From positions 1-44,804 of the forward strand of contig CANQSY010000006.1 of the NCBI GenBank assembly GCA_947626635.1: 44,804 bases of DNA, written 5' to 3'. The notes beneath the pieces were generated by a model, which did not search any database, was not told where the DNA came from, and worked only from the letters and a program-made list of their open reading frames with translations. This document shows, one piece after another, positions 16,398 to 25,356 of this stretch. Numbering within the stretch: position 1 is the stretch's first letter; every line of letters starts with the position of its first letter. A program made the translations under genes and the position numbers. This DNA comes from an uncultured Akkermansia sp. Its GTDB lineage: Bacteria; Verrucomicrobiota; Verrucomicrobiia; Verrucomicrobiales; Akkermansiaceae.

Positions 16398-17918
16398 ATG
16401 GCACAGCAGAATGCAATAACGCCCACGCGCGCGCAGGATTTTCCGGAGTGGTACCAGCAGGTTATCAAGGCGGCGGATATGGCGGAAAACTCGGAGGTAC
16501 GCGGTTGTATGGTGATTAAGCCGTGGGGCTACGCAATTTGGGAGCTGATCCAGCAGCAGCTGGACGCAGAATTCAAGCGCACGGGACACAAAAACGCCTA
16601 CTTCCCCTTGCTCATTCCCATCAGCTACCTCGAGAAGGAAGCAGAACACGCCGAGGGTTTCGCCACGGAGTGCGCCGTGGTCACCCACCACCGGCTCGAG
16701 GCTAAAAAGGACGCCGAAACCGGGAAAACGCGCATGATCCCCTCCGGCGAGCTGACGGACAAATATGTCATCCGCCCGACGTCGGAGACTGTGATTGGCG
16801 CGGCATTCTCGCGCTGGCTGGAATCTTACCGCGACCTGCCCTTCAAGGTGAACCAATGGTGCAACGTGATGCGCTGGGAGATGCGTCCGCGCATTTTTCT
16901 GCGCACGACGGAGTTCCTCTGGCAGGAGGGACACACCGCCCACGAAACGCGCGAGGAGGCCGAACAGGAAACGGCGACCATGCACAAAGTTTACGAGGAC
17001 TTCCAGCGCGACGTCCTCGCCATCGCTTCCATCCCGGGAGAAAAGACCGAGCACGAGCGCTTCCCGGGGGCAGTGCGCACCTACACGGTGGAAGCCATGG
17101 TGCAGGACCGCAAGGCGATTCAGGCCGGCACCTCCCACTTCCTCGGTCAGAATTTTGCCAAGGCTCAGAACATTGTCTTTGCCGGACGCGACAACGAGAG
17201 GCAGTTCGCCTGGACCACTTCCTGGGGCGTCTCCACCCGCATGATCGGCACGCTCATCATGGCGCACGCGGATGATGATGGTCTCGTGTGTCCGCCGCGC
17301 GTGGCGCCGCTGCAGGTGGTCATCATCCCGGTGACGCCGAAGCCGGAGAGTCGGGAGAGCATTCTGGCGCACTGCCGGGAGCTGGCGCAGAAGCTCGCCG
17401 CACAGCAATTTCACGGTATGCCGCTGCGCGTTGAGGTGGACGAGAGGGACCTGAACGGAGGCACAAAGAAATGGGAGTGGATCAAGAAGGGCGTGCCTGT
17501 GCGCCTCGAAATCGGTCCGAAGGATCTCGAAAAGGGAAGCGTGTGTCTCGCGCGGCGGGATCACCCCGGCACGGATAAGATCTTCATCCCGGAGGCAGAT
17601 TTCCTGACCGGCGCCGTGCAGCTGCTGGAGGAAATTCAGGACGCGCTGCTGGAGCGCCAGCGCTCCTTCCGCGATGCGCACATCCGCCCGTGCAGCGACC
17701 TGGAAGAGTTCAAGAAGAACTTCGGCGGCGAGGGGGACGCCGACTGGCTGCTCTGTCCCTGGGACGGCACGCCGGAGCAGGAGGAAGAGCTGGGCAAGAG
17801 CCTGCGCATCTCCATCCGCTGCATTCCTCTGGGCGAGATGGGAGAGGGTCCGTCCGCTCCCTGCATCCTTACGGGTCGACCCACCACGCGCCGCGTCCTC
17901 TGGGCACGCAGCTACTAA
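16398..17918 (+). CDS. proS: Prolyl-tRNA synthetase, archaeal/eukaryotic-type
   Basis: ProRS charges tRNA-Pro with proline in the cytoplasm. The 506-residue length, the lack of the bacterial-type editing insertion, and the end RVLWARSY with its C-terminal tyrosine fit the type 3 (archaeal/eukaryotic-like) form. Class II synthetase landmarks are RPTSETVIG near residue 130, the FLRTTEFLWQEGHTAH motif 2 region near 170, and GTSHFLGQNFAKA followed by HADDDGLVCPPRVAPLQVV (motif 3 and the start of the anticodon-binding domain). The start at 16398 directly follows a strong promoter. nadE starts 17 nt downstream, so the two are probably co-transcribed. Identification is secure. The type 3 form is common in several bacterial phyla and does not by itself prove recent transfer. 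Confidence 0.96.
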   Translation: MAQQNAITPTRAQDFPEWYQQVIKAADMAENSEVRGCMVIKPWGYAIWELIQQQLDAEFKRTGHKNAYFPLLIPISYLEKEAEHAEGFATECAVVTHHRLEAKKDAETGKTRMIPSGELTDKYVIRPTSETVIGAAFSRWLESYRDLPFKVNQWCNVMRWEMRPRIFLRTTEFLWQEGHTAHETREEAEQETATMHKVYEDFQRDVLAIASIPGEKTEHERFPGAVRTYTVEAMVQDRKAIQAGTSHFLGQNFAKAQNIVFAGRDNERQFAWTTSWGVSTRMIGTLIMAHADDDGLVCPPRVAPLQVVIIPVTPKPESRESILAHCRELAQKLAAQQFHGMPLRVEVDERDLNGGTKKWEWIKKGVPVRLEIGPKDLEKGSVCLARRDHPGTDKIFIPEADFLTGAVQLLEEIQDALLERQRSFRDAHIRPCSDLEEFKKNFGGEGDADWLLCPWDGTPEQEEELGKSLRISIRCIPLGEMGEGPSAPCILTGRPTTRRVLWARSY

Positions 17919-17935
17919 CTCCACCCACCGCTTCC

Positions 17936-19849
17936 ATGGCTTCCCTCGGTTACTACAGACTCGCCGCCGTCATCCCGCACATCCGCGTGGCGGACGTCCC
18001 GGGCAACACGAAACTCCTCATCGACGGCGCGCACGATGCCGCCGCCCAAGGCGCGCACGCCGTGCTCTTCCCGGAGCTCAGCCTCACCGGCTACACCTGC
18101 GGCGACCTCTTCTTCCGTCCCTCCCTGCAGAAGGCGGCGCTCGCGGGTCTGCGCGAACTTGCTGCAGCGACAGCGGAGCTCTCCTGTGTGCTTATCACCA
18201 CCATCCCTCTCGTCGTCCGCGAGGGTCTGTACAATGTAGCCGCTGTGTTGCAGGGCGGAAAACTCCTCGGTCTCGTTCCTAAGAGCGTCCTGCCCAACTA
18301 CCGCGAATTTTACGAACGCCGCCAATTCCGTCCCGCCGCCGAGCTTTCCGCTTCCTCGGTGCAGATGGAAGGCTTCGGCGAGGTTCCCCTCGGCACCGAC
18401 CTCCTTTTCGAGGATGGCGAGGGTTTCACTTTCGGCGTAGAGATCTGCGAGGATCTCTGGGCTGTGCTGCCGCCCAGCTCGCGACTCGCCCTGCTCGGCG
18501 CGCGCGTCATCTTCAACCCCTGCGCCAGCACGGAAATGGCAGGCAAGGCCCACTACCGCCGCCAACTCGTCGCTCAGCAAAGCGGGACCTGTCTCTGCGC
18601 CTACGTCCTCGCCTCCGCCGGTGTCGGCGAAAGCTCCCAGGATGTCGTTTACAGCGGTCACGCCCTCATTGCCGACAATGGTCATATCGTCGCCGAAAGC
18701 GCGCGTTTCTCACGCAGCATGACCCTCACCTGCGCCGATGTGGACGTGGAGCGCCTCGGCGCGGCGCGCATGTCCGAAAGCTCGTACAACGAGAACCGGC
18801 TGCCGCAGGAATGGCGCGGGGTGCGGCGAGTGCGGCTTGAGCCGCTGCCCGCAGAGTGCGACCTGCGCTTCGCCCGCCTGCCCAAGCACCCCTTCCTTCC
18901 GCCGCCCGCGCAGGTTGCCGAGCGTTGTGAGGATATCCTCAACATCCAGGCGGCGGGTCTCGCCAAGCGCATGGAACACTCCGGCGCCCGATGCCTCGTG
19001 CTCGGCGTTTCCGGCGGGTTGGACAGCTCGCTCGCGCTGCTCGTCTGCTCCCGCGCCTGCGAGATGTTGGGGCTTTCTCCTTCCTGCATTCGCGCTGTCA
19101 CGATGCCGGGCTTCGGCACCACGGGACGCACGCACGACAACGCCGTGCGCATGGCGCAGCTGCTCGGCGTCTCTTTCTCCGAGGTTGACATCCGCGAGGT
19201 CTGCAAGCTTGAGTTCTCCATGCTCGGTTTCGATCCCTCCCAGCGCACGACGACCTACGAAAATGTGCAGGCGCGCGCGCGCACCCAGCTGCTCATGAAT
19301 CTTGCCAACATGCACGGCGGTCTCGTCGTGGGCACCGGCGACCTCTCGGAAATCGCCCTCGGCTGGTCCACCTACAACGGCGACCACATGAGCATGTACG
19401 CCGTGAACTGCTCCATTCCCAAGACGCTCATCCGCTGCCTCATTGCCCACGTGGCTCGCAACTCCTCGCCGGAACTCGCCGACGTGCTGCTGGACATCAT
19501 CGATACGCCGGTCAGCCCGGAGCTCCTCCCGCCGGCGGATGACGGAACCATGGAGCAAAAGACCGAGGAGGTGCTGGGTCCTTACGATCTGCACGACTTC
19601 TTCCTCTACCACTTCATCAAGTACGGAGCCTCGCCGCAGAAGTTGCTCGCCCTCGCGCGCCATGCCTGGGGCAATGACTACGACCCCGCCGTCATTGAGT
19701 CCACCCTGCGCACGTTCCTCTCCCGCTTCTACGCCCAGCAGTTCAAACGCAGCTGCATCCCCGACGGTCCCAAGGTGGGCACCATCTCCCTCTCGCCCCG
19801 CGGCGATTGGCGCATGCCCAGCGATGCTTCGCCCACAAGCGAACAATGA
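17936..19849 (+). CDS. nadE: Glutamine-dependent NAD+ synthetase
   Basis: Last step of NAD biosynthesis: amidates nicotinic acid adenine dinucleotide using ammonia channelled from glutamine. The 637-residue two-domain architecture is clear. The N-terminal nitrilase-like glutaminase has the triad Glu47 (FPELSLTGY), Lys116 (VPKSVLPNY) and Cys171 (GVEICEDLW), close in spacing to the Mycobacterium enzyme. The C-terminal synthetase has the ATP-pyrophosphatase P-loop SGGLDSS near residue 358. Start chosen at MASLGYYRLAAV (ATG 17936); the reading frame is open further upstream, but that part overlaps proS. There is no Shine-Dalgarno sequence before the ATG. It probably shares the proS transcript; the next repeat element (copy D) lies about 80 nt past the stop. 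Confidence 0.96.
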   Translation: MASLGYYRLAAVIPHIRVADVPGNTKLLIDGAHDAAAQGAHAVLFPELSLTGYTCGDLFFRPSLQKAALAGLRELAAATAELSCVLITTIPLVVREGLYNVAAVLQGGKLLGLVPKSVLPNYREFYERRQFRPAAELSASSVQMEGFGEVPLGTDLLFEDGEGFTFGVEICEDLWAVLPPSSRLALLGARVIFNPCASTEMAGKAHYRRQLVAQQSGTCLCAYVLASAGVGESSQDVVYSGHALIADNGHIVAESARFSRSMTLTCADVDVERLGAARMSESSYNENRLPQEWRGVRRVRLEPLPAECDLRFARLPKHPFLPPPAQVAERCEDILNIQAAGLAKRMEHSGARCLVLGVSGGLDSSLALLVCSRACEMLGLSPSCIRAVTMPGFGTTGRTHDNAVRMAQLLGVSFSEVDIREVCKLEFSMLGFDPSQRTTTYENVQARARTQLLMNLANMHGGLVVGTGDLSEIALGWSTYNGDHMSMYAVNCSIPKTLIRCLIAHVARNSSPELADVLLDIIDTPVSPELLPPADDGTMEQKTEEVLGPYDLHDFFLYHFIKYGASPQKLLALARHAWGNDYDPAVIESTLRTFLSRFYAQQFKRSCIPDGPKVGTISLSPRGDWRMPSDASPTSEQ

Positions 19850-19926
19850 TAGTTGGCAGACTTCGCGTGACCCCCTGCGCGGCACAAGAGGTTCTATCTT
19901 CCCTTCCGCTGCGCGTGCGCACCGCC

Positions 19927-20000
19927 GGAACGCGCGCAGCGCGCGAATTCCCTGAAATCGTAATTCGTAAATAGGCAGCCGCATTTTCTAATGCGGTGCC
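19927..20000 (+). repeat. Dispersed intergenic repeat, copy D, with 11-bp hairpin
   Basis: GC palindrome box (19927-19952), heptad tract (19953-19972), then a hairpin: GGCA-G-CCGCATT (19974-19985), loop TTCT, AATGCGG-TGCC (19990-20000), 11 base pairs with one bulged G. The stem differs completely from those of copies A, B, C, E and G, but the position right after the last CGTAAAT is the same. It may serve as the proS-nadE transcript end, although a T-run is lacking. Confidence 0.8.
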
Positions 20001-20012
20001 CGTAGATTGAAC

Positions 20013-20041
20013 TTGACTTTCCCGGGTTGTTAGCGTAGAAA
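20013..20041 (+). promoter_or_regulatory. Promoter of the secreted 168-aa protein
   Basis: TTGACT (20013-20018), 17-bp spacer, TAGAAA (20036-20041). The ATG at 20054 is 12 nt past the -10 box, giving a predicted leader of about 6 nt. Confidence 0.55.
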
Positions 20042-20053
20042 TCAACTACGCTT

Positions 20054-20560
20054 ATGACGAAAACGCTAACGAACTTGATTCTGCCGGCGCTGGTGGCCGT
20101 AGTCGCCTTTCATGCGCAGGGCGAAGAAACCGCTAACCAGCAACAGACCAATACGCCCCTGCTGCAAATTTCCATCGGTAAGCAAGGCGATGCCTGCATC
20201 AATGTAATGAGCATAACCTCCATCACCAAACACAGCTACAAACTCAACGGAGGAATCAAGGTCTCGGAAGTCACGATTGATACAATAGGCAATAATACTT
20301 TGCGATTCTATTACGTGGACACCTCCCTCCCCTCCCCCGCGCCCACAGGGGCTTCAAAAGGGGTGGACATGGAGAATGTGCGGTCCAAGGTACTCAACGG
20401 AAAAGACGCAGATTTACCGTCGGTCAAATTCCCGGAAGGCACGTACGCTCATTCCGTGGAGTACCAGCTGCCCAGCGAAGCAGCCGTCAATCGACTCTAC
20501 ACCACCGCCGTCACCGTGTGGGACGCCGGTGCACCTAAAAATGTCACATTCAAACTCTGA
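20054..20560 (+). CDS. Secreted protein of unknown function
   Basis: A 168-residue protein that I do not recognise. Residues 1-23 form a typical Sec signal peptide (basic MTKTL, hydrophobic LILPALVAVVAF, cleavage likely after AQG), so it is probably periplasmic. The mature part is small, polar and beta-rich in character, with no Cys pair, metal motif or lipobox. It lies 27 nt upstream of a secreted FKBP isomerase in the same direction, with a terminator after that gene and a promoter before this one, so the two form a two-gene exported unit. A folding client or partner of the isomerase is possible but only inferred from position. Confidence 0.75.
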   Translation: MTKTLTNLILPALVAVVAFHAQGEETANQQQTNTPLLQISIGKQGDACINVMSITSITKHSYKLNGGIKVSEVTIDTIGNNTLRFYYVDTSLPSPAPTGASKGVDMENVRSKVLNGKDADLPSVKFPEGTYAHSVEYQLPSEAAVNRLYTTAVTVWDAGAPKNVTFKL

Positions 20561-20587
20561 CATCACCACACCAACCAAATAACAAGC

Positions 20588-21445
20588 ATGAAAAAAAGCA
20601 TCACCGCGATACTCGGATTAAGTCTCTGCGCGACGGCTCCGCTCTTTGCGCAGGATCAATCGACGCCGGCTCCTGAACCGGCAGCCACAGAAGCCCCGGC
20701 ACCGGAACAGGCTACCGCCCCCGCCCCCTCTCCGGAGGTCGTCACCAAAGTTATATCTTACTACCTGGGCTATAACACGGGGCAGCAATTAGGCTCTTTT
20801 GACGATGGTCCGTTGCACATTGACGATATTGACGGCGCCGTTTTCATGAAGGCTCTTGAGGATGGATTGAAGGGCAAGGTGGACCCGGAAATCACCAAAA
20901 TGGACCTTCATGCCTGCATGAACGCCTTTGTGGAAAAATTGGCGGCACGCAACAAGGAACTCTCCGCCCAAAACCTCGCCAAGTCCGATGCCTTCTTTGC
21001 TGAGAACGGCAAGAAGGAGGGCGTGGAGACGACGCAGAGCGGCCTGCAGTATAAGGTTCTTACCCCGGCCGAAGGAGAAAAATACGACGAGGCCAAGCAC
21101 GGCAAGAACGTCCAAATGTACATCACCTACGAAGGGAGACTGCTGGACGGCACGGTGTTCGACAAAGCCGAGACCCCGACGCCCTTCCCCATCGTGGGCG
21201 TCATCCCCGGCGTAGCCGAGGCCCTGCAGATGATTCCTGTCGGCTCCGAGTGGGAAATATACATCCCCTCTAAACTCGCATACGGCGAGCACGGCCCCGG
21301 TCCTCTCGGCGCGAATGCAGCGCTCATTTTCAAAATCAAGCTGCACGAGATCAAGCCCATGGGCACAACGGATAACCCCATCGAGCTCACCCCCGAGATG
21401 CTCCAGCAGATGAAGGACGCCGGCATGGTTCCGGTCGAGCAGTAA
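20588..21445 (+). CDS. FKBP-type peptidyl-prolyl cis-trans isomerase, exported
   Basis: Catalyses cis-trans isomerisation of Xaa-Pro bonds, here in the periplasm. Of 285 residues, 1-21 are a signal peptide (cleavage near LFA-QD). A Pro/Ala/Glu-rich linker (about 24-50) follows, then an alpha-helical FKBP_N-type dimerisation domain with YYLGYNTGQQLG (about 58-70) to about residue 140. The C-terminal FKBP domain includes YKVLTPAEGEKY, VQMYITYEGRLLDGTVFD, VIPGVAEALQMIPVGSEWEIYIPS-type stretches, YGEHGPGPLG and the terminal IFKIKLHEIK. The architecture is that of Mip/FkpA macrophage-infectivity-potentiator-like proteins. It is followed by an intrinsic terminator. Which FKBP subfamily name applies cannot be decided here. 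Confidence 0.92.
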   Translation: MKKSITAILGLSLCATAPLFAQDQSTPAPEPAATEAPAPEQATAPAPSPEVVTKVISYYLGYNTGQQLGSFDDGPLHIDDIDGAVFMKALEDGLKGKVDPEITKMDLHACMNAFVEKLAARNKELSAQNLAKSDAFFAENGKKEGVETTQSGLQYKVLTPAEGEKYDEAKHGKNVQMYITYEGRLLDGTVFDKAETPTPFPIVGVIPGVAEALQMIPVGSEWEIYIPSKLAYGEHGPGPLGANAALIFKIKLHEIKPMGTTDNPIELTPEMLQQMKDAGMVPVEQ

Positions 21446-21469
21446 TCACCCTGCCTTCTATCTTGACCG

Positions 21470-21505
21470 CCCGGACGGAGTTCTTTCTCCGCCCGGGTTC
21501 TTTTT
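21470..21505 (+). terminator. Rho-independent terminator after the FKBP gene
   Basis: CCCGGACGGAG (21470-21480), loop TTCTTT, CTCCGCCCGGG (21487-21497): an 11-bp stem with one A-C mismatch, followed by TTCTTTTT (21498-21505). This is the clearest intrinsic terminator in the window and separates the FKBP unit from purM. Confidence 0.85.
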
Positions 21506-21613
21506 GCCCACCACGTTCGAGTCAATTTGCCGGCACGAAGGACCTTTCCCCTTCTCTCTCTGCCTGCCCCCACGCCAATAACCAACAAATAGAGAAGCAC
21601 GAGCAAATACGGC

Positions 21614-21642
21614 TTGCCTTTCAGGGATGGGGTTGGTATAAT
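21614..21642 (+). promoter_or_regulatory. Promoter of purM-purF
   Basis: TTGCCT (21614-21619), 17-bp spacer, TATAAT (21637-21642). Transcription would begin near 21649, about 26 nt before the ATG. No PurR-like operator was recognised. Confidence 0.65.
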
Positions 21643-21674
21643 GCGCGCGTCTCCACGCGATACCATCTTCTCCT

Positions 21675-22673
21675 ATGTCAGGCAATCTCACTTACAAGCA
21701 GTCCGGAGTTGACACTATTGAAGCTCAATCTTTTGTAAAAAACATCAGCGCCCATGTCAAACGCACGCAGAAGACGCGGCAACTTTGCAATGCTTTCGGA
21801 CTCTTCGCGGCTGCCTATGACCTCTCTTCCTACAAGGAACCGGTCATTGTAACGGGGACGGACGGCGTCGGTACAAAGACCGAATTGCTCTTTGAGCAGG
21901 ATATGCTCGAGACGGCGGGCAAGGACCTCGTGGCGATGAATGTGAACGACATCCTCACCACCGGCGGCGATCCCCTGCTTTTCCTCGACTACCTGGGCAT
22001 CTCCAACCTCAAGTCCGAGACGCCGCGCATCACGCGCCTCGTCGCAGGTATGGCGGATTACTTGGAAAGCTGCAACTGCATTCTGGCGGGAGGTGAGACG
22101 GCGGAAATGCCGGGCGTCGTTCCCGAGGATCTTGTGGAACTGGCGGGCTTCTGCATCGGCTGTGTCGAGAAAAGAGCCATGATTGATCCCTCCCGCGTGG
22201 CAGTGGGCGACGTGCTGATCGGTTATGCCAGCGACGGCTTCCACGCCAATGGCTGGAGTCTCGTACGCCGTATCCTTCAGCAAAATCCGGACCTCCTCTC
22301 TCAGGACGAATTGCGCGCCGCCCTCGCCCCTACCCGCCTCTACCACGACGTCGTTCACGACATGCGCGCCATGGGTATCGTGCCCAAGGCGTACGCCCAC
22401 ATCACGGGCGGCGGGCTGCCGGAAAATCTGGAGCGCTTCCTCGGCGACCGGGGAGCCGACCTCACCGTCCCGCACTGGGACAACGACCCCGTCCAAAAAG
22501 TCCTCCGCTTCGTGGATGCCGAGGACCGATTCCACACCTTCAACATGGGCATCGGCTGGGTCACGATCGTACCGCCGGAGCAGGCGGAACAGGCCATGAA
22601 AGCCGGACCGGGCGGCTGCATCATCGGTACGATACGGGATGGACGCGGCATTCATGTGCGCGTTGCCGATTAA
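21675..22673 (+). CDS. purM: Phosphoribosylformylglycinamidine cyclo-ligase (AIR synthetase)
   Basis: Fifth step of de novo purine synthesis: ATP-dependent closure of FGAM to AIR. At 332 residues it is slightly shorter than the usual 340-350. Family signatures are SGVDTIEAQSFV near the N-terminus, GTDGVGTKTELL near residue 56, DLVAMNVNDILTTGGDPLLFLDY (phosphate-binding region), GGETAEMPG near 138 and GDVLIGYASDGFHANGWSLVR near 176. It has its own promoter and stands 21 nt upstream of purF, the first-step enzyme, so the pair forms a purine unit. The start at 21675 has no Shine-Dalgarno sequence. Its product AIR is the substrate of the PurE encoded at 29891. Confidence 0.96.
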   Translation: MSGNLTYKQSGVDTIEAQSFVKNISAHVKRTQKTRQLCNAFGLFAAAYDLSSYKEPVIVTGTDGVGTKTELLFEQDMLETAGKDLVAMNVNDILTTGGDPLLFLDYLGISNLKSETPRITRLVAGMADYLESCNCILAGGETAEMPGVVPEDLVELAGFCIGCVEKRAMIDPSRVAVGDVLIGYASDGFHANGWSLVRRILQQNPDLLSQDELRAALAPTRLYHDVVHDMRAMGIVPKAYAHITGGGLPENLERFLGDRGADLTVPHWDNDPVQKVLRFVDAEDRFHTFNMGIGWVTIVPPEQAEQAMKAGPGGCIIGTIRDGRGIHVRVAD

Positions 22674-22694
22674 CCCCTTACCCTGCGCAATGCC

Positions 22695-24611
22695 ATGTCC
22701 GACCCCCTGCATCATGAGTGTGGCGTAGCCGCCATCCGCTTGCTCAAGCCGCTCTCGTACTTTGCCGACAAGTACGGTTCGCCGGATTGGGCGTTCAACA
22801 AGCTTTTCCTGCTGATGGAAAAACAGCACAACCGAGGACAGGACGGCGCGGGCATCGGCTGCGTCAAGCTCGATGTGCCGCTGGGCGACCCCTACGTCTT
22901 CCGCGCGCGCAACGCGACTCCCTCCGCTCTCACGGATATCTTCAACGCGCAGCAGAGAAACCTTCGCACGCTTAGAGAAACAGAGGGGCTCGACTTGCAG
23001 GACGCCGCTCAGTTCAAGAAGCACTTTAACTTCGGCGGAGAAATCCTCATGGGGCACCTGCGCTACGGCACGAGCGGACAGTTCGACGAGGGCAGCTGCC
23101 ACCCCTTCCTGCGCCGCACCAATTGGGCCACTCGTACCCTCATGCTGCTCGGCAACTTCAACATGACGAATGCCGATGAGCTGAACCGCAAACTCATTGA
23201 GCGCGGACAACACCCCATCTTCGACACGGACACGCAGGCCGTGCTGGAGGAAATCGGCTACTACCTGGACGAAGCCCACACGGATATCTACCGCGAGCTG
23301 CGCGATAACATGCCCGGTCGCGAAATACCCAGCGTCATTTCACGCCGACTCGACCTCTACGATATCATCGGAAAAGCCTCCCAGAGTTGGGACGGCGGGT
23401 ACTGCGTCATGGGCGCCGTCGGTAACGGCGACTTCTTCTGCCTGCGGGATCCGCACGGCATCCGTCCCTGCCACTACGTGCTCACCGACGAGTATCTGGC
23501 GATGGCGAGCGAGCGTGTGCCGCTCATGAGTGTCATGGAGGTCGAGAGCGAAGATGTCCATGAGCTCCCGCGCGCCAACATGATCGTCGTCAAGAGCGAC
23601 GGCGCTATCAGCATCCGCGAGTACACGAAGCCGCTGGAGCCGACCCCCTGCTCCTTCGAAGCCATCTACTTCTCGCGCGGCAACGACCCCATCATCTACC
23701 GCGAGCGCAAGGCGCTCGGCGAAAATCTCGCGGCGAAGGTTGTGGAGTGTCTCGGTGATGACTTCTCACGCGCCGCCATCACCTACATCCCCAACACGGC
23801 CGAAGTCTCCTACTACGGTCTGCTGGAAGGATTGCGCACCTACCGCCGCGACCGCGCCACTGCCGCCATGATCGACGCCTTCCATCGAGGCACCCTCACG
23901 GACGACCTCATCCGCGAGCTCATTCAGCGCCGCTGGCCACGAGCCGAAAAGATCGCCCACAAGGATATCAAGCTGCGCACCTTCATCTCCGAAGAAAGCA
24001 GCAGAAAACAACTCGCCGCTCAGGTGTACGACCTCACCTACGGCGCCGTCGGAACGGACGAAGTCCTCATCGCGATTGACGACTCCATCGTGCGCGGAAC
24101 GACGCTTAAATCATCGCTCCTGCGTCTCCTGGCTCGCTCGAAGGCCCGCAAGATCATCATCCTCTCCTCGGCGCCGCAAATACGCTACCCGGACTGCTAC
24201 GGGATCGATATGAGCGAGCTGGGGAAGTTCATCGCGTTCCAGGCGGCCATCTCCCTGCTCAAGAAGCGCGGGGATTACGGGTACATCGCGAAGGTGTACG
24301 AGGAGTGTCGGCATCAGCTCACCCTCCCTGCGGCGGAACGCTCCAATCCCGTCAAAAAGATCTACTCTCCCTTCACGGTGGAGGAGATCACCAATGAAAT
24401 TTCTCTCCTCGTCACGCCGGACAATTCCCCCTGCGAAGTGCAAATCATCTACCAGACTCTCGAAGGGCTGCACACAGCCATTGAGGGTCCATGCGGCGAT
24501 TGGTACTTCAGCGGAAACTATCCGACTCCCGGCGGGTTCACCACCGCCAACGTCGCCTTCATCAACTGGTTTGAGGGACGCGACGGACGTTCCTACTCAC
24601 TGCCTGTGTAA
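22695..24611 (+). CDS. purF: Amidophosphoribosyltransferase, long form
   Basis: First committed step of purine synthesis: PRPP plus glutamine to phosphoribosylamine. Residue 9 (HECGVAAIRL) is the expected N-terminal nucleophile Cys after removal of an 8-residue propeptide. The Ntn glutaminase domain shows EKQHNRGQDGAGI and GHLRYGTSG. The phosphoribosyltransferase domain has the PRPP loop VLIAIDDSIVRGTTL near residue 460. At 638 residues it is well over the roughly 470-505 of Escherichia or Bacillus PurF. It resembles the long PurF of Bacteroides, with extra insertions and about 100 extra C-terminal residues ending RSYSLPV. The cysteines of Fe-S type PurF enzymes were not recognised. It follows purM by 21 nt. 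Confidence 0.92.
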   Translation: MSDPLHHECGVAAIRLLKPLSYFADKYGSPDWAFNKLFLLMEKQHNRGQDGAGIGCVKLDVPLGDPYVFRARNATPSALTDIFNAQQRNLRTLRETEGLDLQDAAQFKKHFNFGGEILMGHLRYGTSGQFDEGSCHPFLRRTNWATRTLMLLGNFNMTNADELNRKLIERGQHPIFDTDTQAVLEEIGYYLDEAHTDIYRELRDNMPGREIPSVISRRLDLYDIIGKASQSWDGGYCVMGAVGNGDFFCLRDPHGIRPCHYVLTDEYLAMASERVPLMSVMEVESEDVHELPRANMIVVKSDGAISIREYTKPLEPTPCSFEAIYFSRGNDPIIYRERKALGENLAAKVVECLGDDFSRAAITYIPNTAEVSYYGLLEGLRTYRRDRATAAMIDAFHRGTLTDDLIRELIQRRWPRAEKIAHKDIKLRTFISEESSRKQLAAQVYDLTYGAVGTDEVLIAIDDSIVRGTTLKSSLLRLLARSKARKIIILSSAPQIRYPDCYGIDMSELGKFIAFQAAISLLKKRGDYGYIAKVYEECRHQLTLPAAERSNPVKKIYSPFTVEEITNEISLLVTPDNSPCEVQIIYQTLEGLHTAIEGPCGDWYFSGNYPTPGGFTTANVAFINWFEGRDGRSYSLPV

Positions 24612-24731
24612 ACCTCTCCAGAGAAACAGCGAGGTCCCCTCCGACCGTCCGCCACCACGTATGCACGGCTGCGCGCGAACCTCATCGACCGCCTGCAACC
24701 GCCACCCTCCTCCAAGGAACTCAGTACAGAC

Positions 24732-25343
24732 ATGTCCGCCACCGAGCCAGAAGAGAATTGGAAAGAACTCCCGGATGAGGAGCTCATCCGCATTACGCTC
24801 ACCGGCGAGACCCGCGCATTCGATGAATTGATCCGCCGCCACAGCCGTCGGCTGCACGCAATGCTGCTCCAGATGCTCGGCTCGGAGGCGGATGCCTACG
24901 ACGTGGCACAGGAAGCCTTTCTGCGCGCCTTTCGTTCCCTGCGGTACTTTAATCAGAAGAGCGCCTTCTACACGTGGCTCTACACCATTGCCGCCAACCA
25001 GGCCCGCAACTTCATCCGCAAACGCAAACGCGACCGCGCCATCAGCATCAACGACGATGAGAATGGCGACCCCCTCGAAAAAGATTCCGAGCTCGCCGAC
25101 CAGGCGGTGGATGCCGACCCCGTGCGCAACGCTCACATAGCCGACATCAAAAAGCGCCTGCGCAAAGCCATGGAGCAGCTCTCACCCTCCCACCGTGAGG
25201 TCGTCACTCTCTGCGACGTCATGGGGCTCTCCTACCAGGAAATTTCCAAGATTCTGCACGTGTCCGAGGGAACGCTCCGCTCGCGCATCTTTTACGCCCA
25301 CAAGCAGCTTCAAAGCCTGCTCGGCGACCTGGATCGTCATTGA
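24732..25343 (+). CDS. ECF-family RNA polymerase sigma factor
   Basis: Directs core RNA polymerase to alternative promoters. The 203 residues show sigma region 2 (FDELIRRHSRRLHAMLLQML through DAYDVAQEAFLRAFRSL and YTWLYTIAANQARNFIRKRKRD) and region 4 (LSPSHREVVTLCDVMGLSYQEISKILHVSEGTLRSRIFYAHKQL), joined by an acidic linker of about 45 residues. This is the two-domain ECF (sigma-E-like) layout. It sits 120 nt after purF and is convergent with purA, so no anti-sigma factor gene is adjacent on either side, unlike many ECF sigma genes. Which signal activates it, and whether it shares the purM-purF transcript, cannot be seen. Confidence 0.93.
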   Translation: MSATEPEENWKELPDEELIRITLTGETRAFDELIRRHSRRLHAMLLQMLGSEADAYDVAQEAFLRAFRSLRYFNQKSAFYTWLYTIAANQARNFIRKRKRDRAISINDDENGDPLEKDSELADQAVDADPVRNAHIADIKKRLRKAMEQLSPSHREVVTLCDVMGLSYQEISKILHVSEGTLRSRIFYAHKQLQSLLGDLDRH

Positions 25344-25356
25344 AGTATGCGCCCGT

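Noticed and set aside
16299-17924. 541-codon open frame antisense to proS
   Set aside because: It mirrors proS almost exactly, has His/Arg/Ala/Leu-rich composition typical of a GC-rich shadow frame, and shows no family motif.
19850-19926. tRNA or small RNA gene between nadE and repeat D
   Set aside because: No cloverleaf, CCA-type end or T-loop consensus could be found.
18710-19984. 424-codon open frame antisense to nadE
   Set aside because: Shadow of nadE; its N-terminal part comes from the dispersed repeat (YELRF...IRALRAF).
21678-23279. 533-codon open frame antisense to purM and purF
   Set aside because: It spans two well-supported genes on the other strand and has no recognisable domain.
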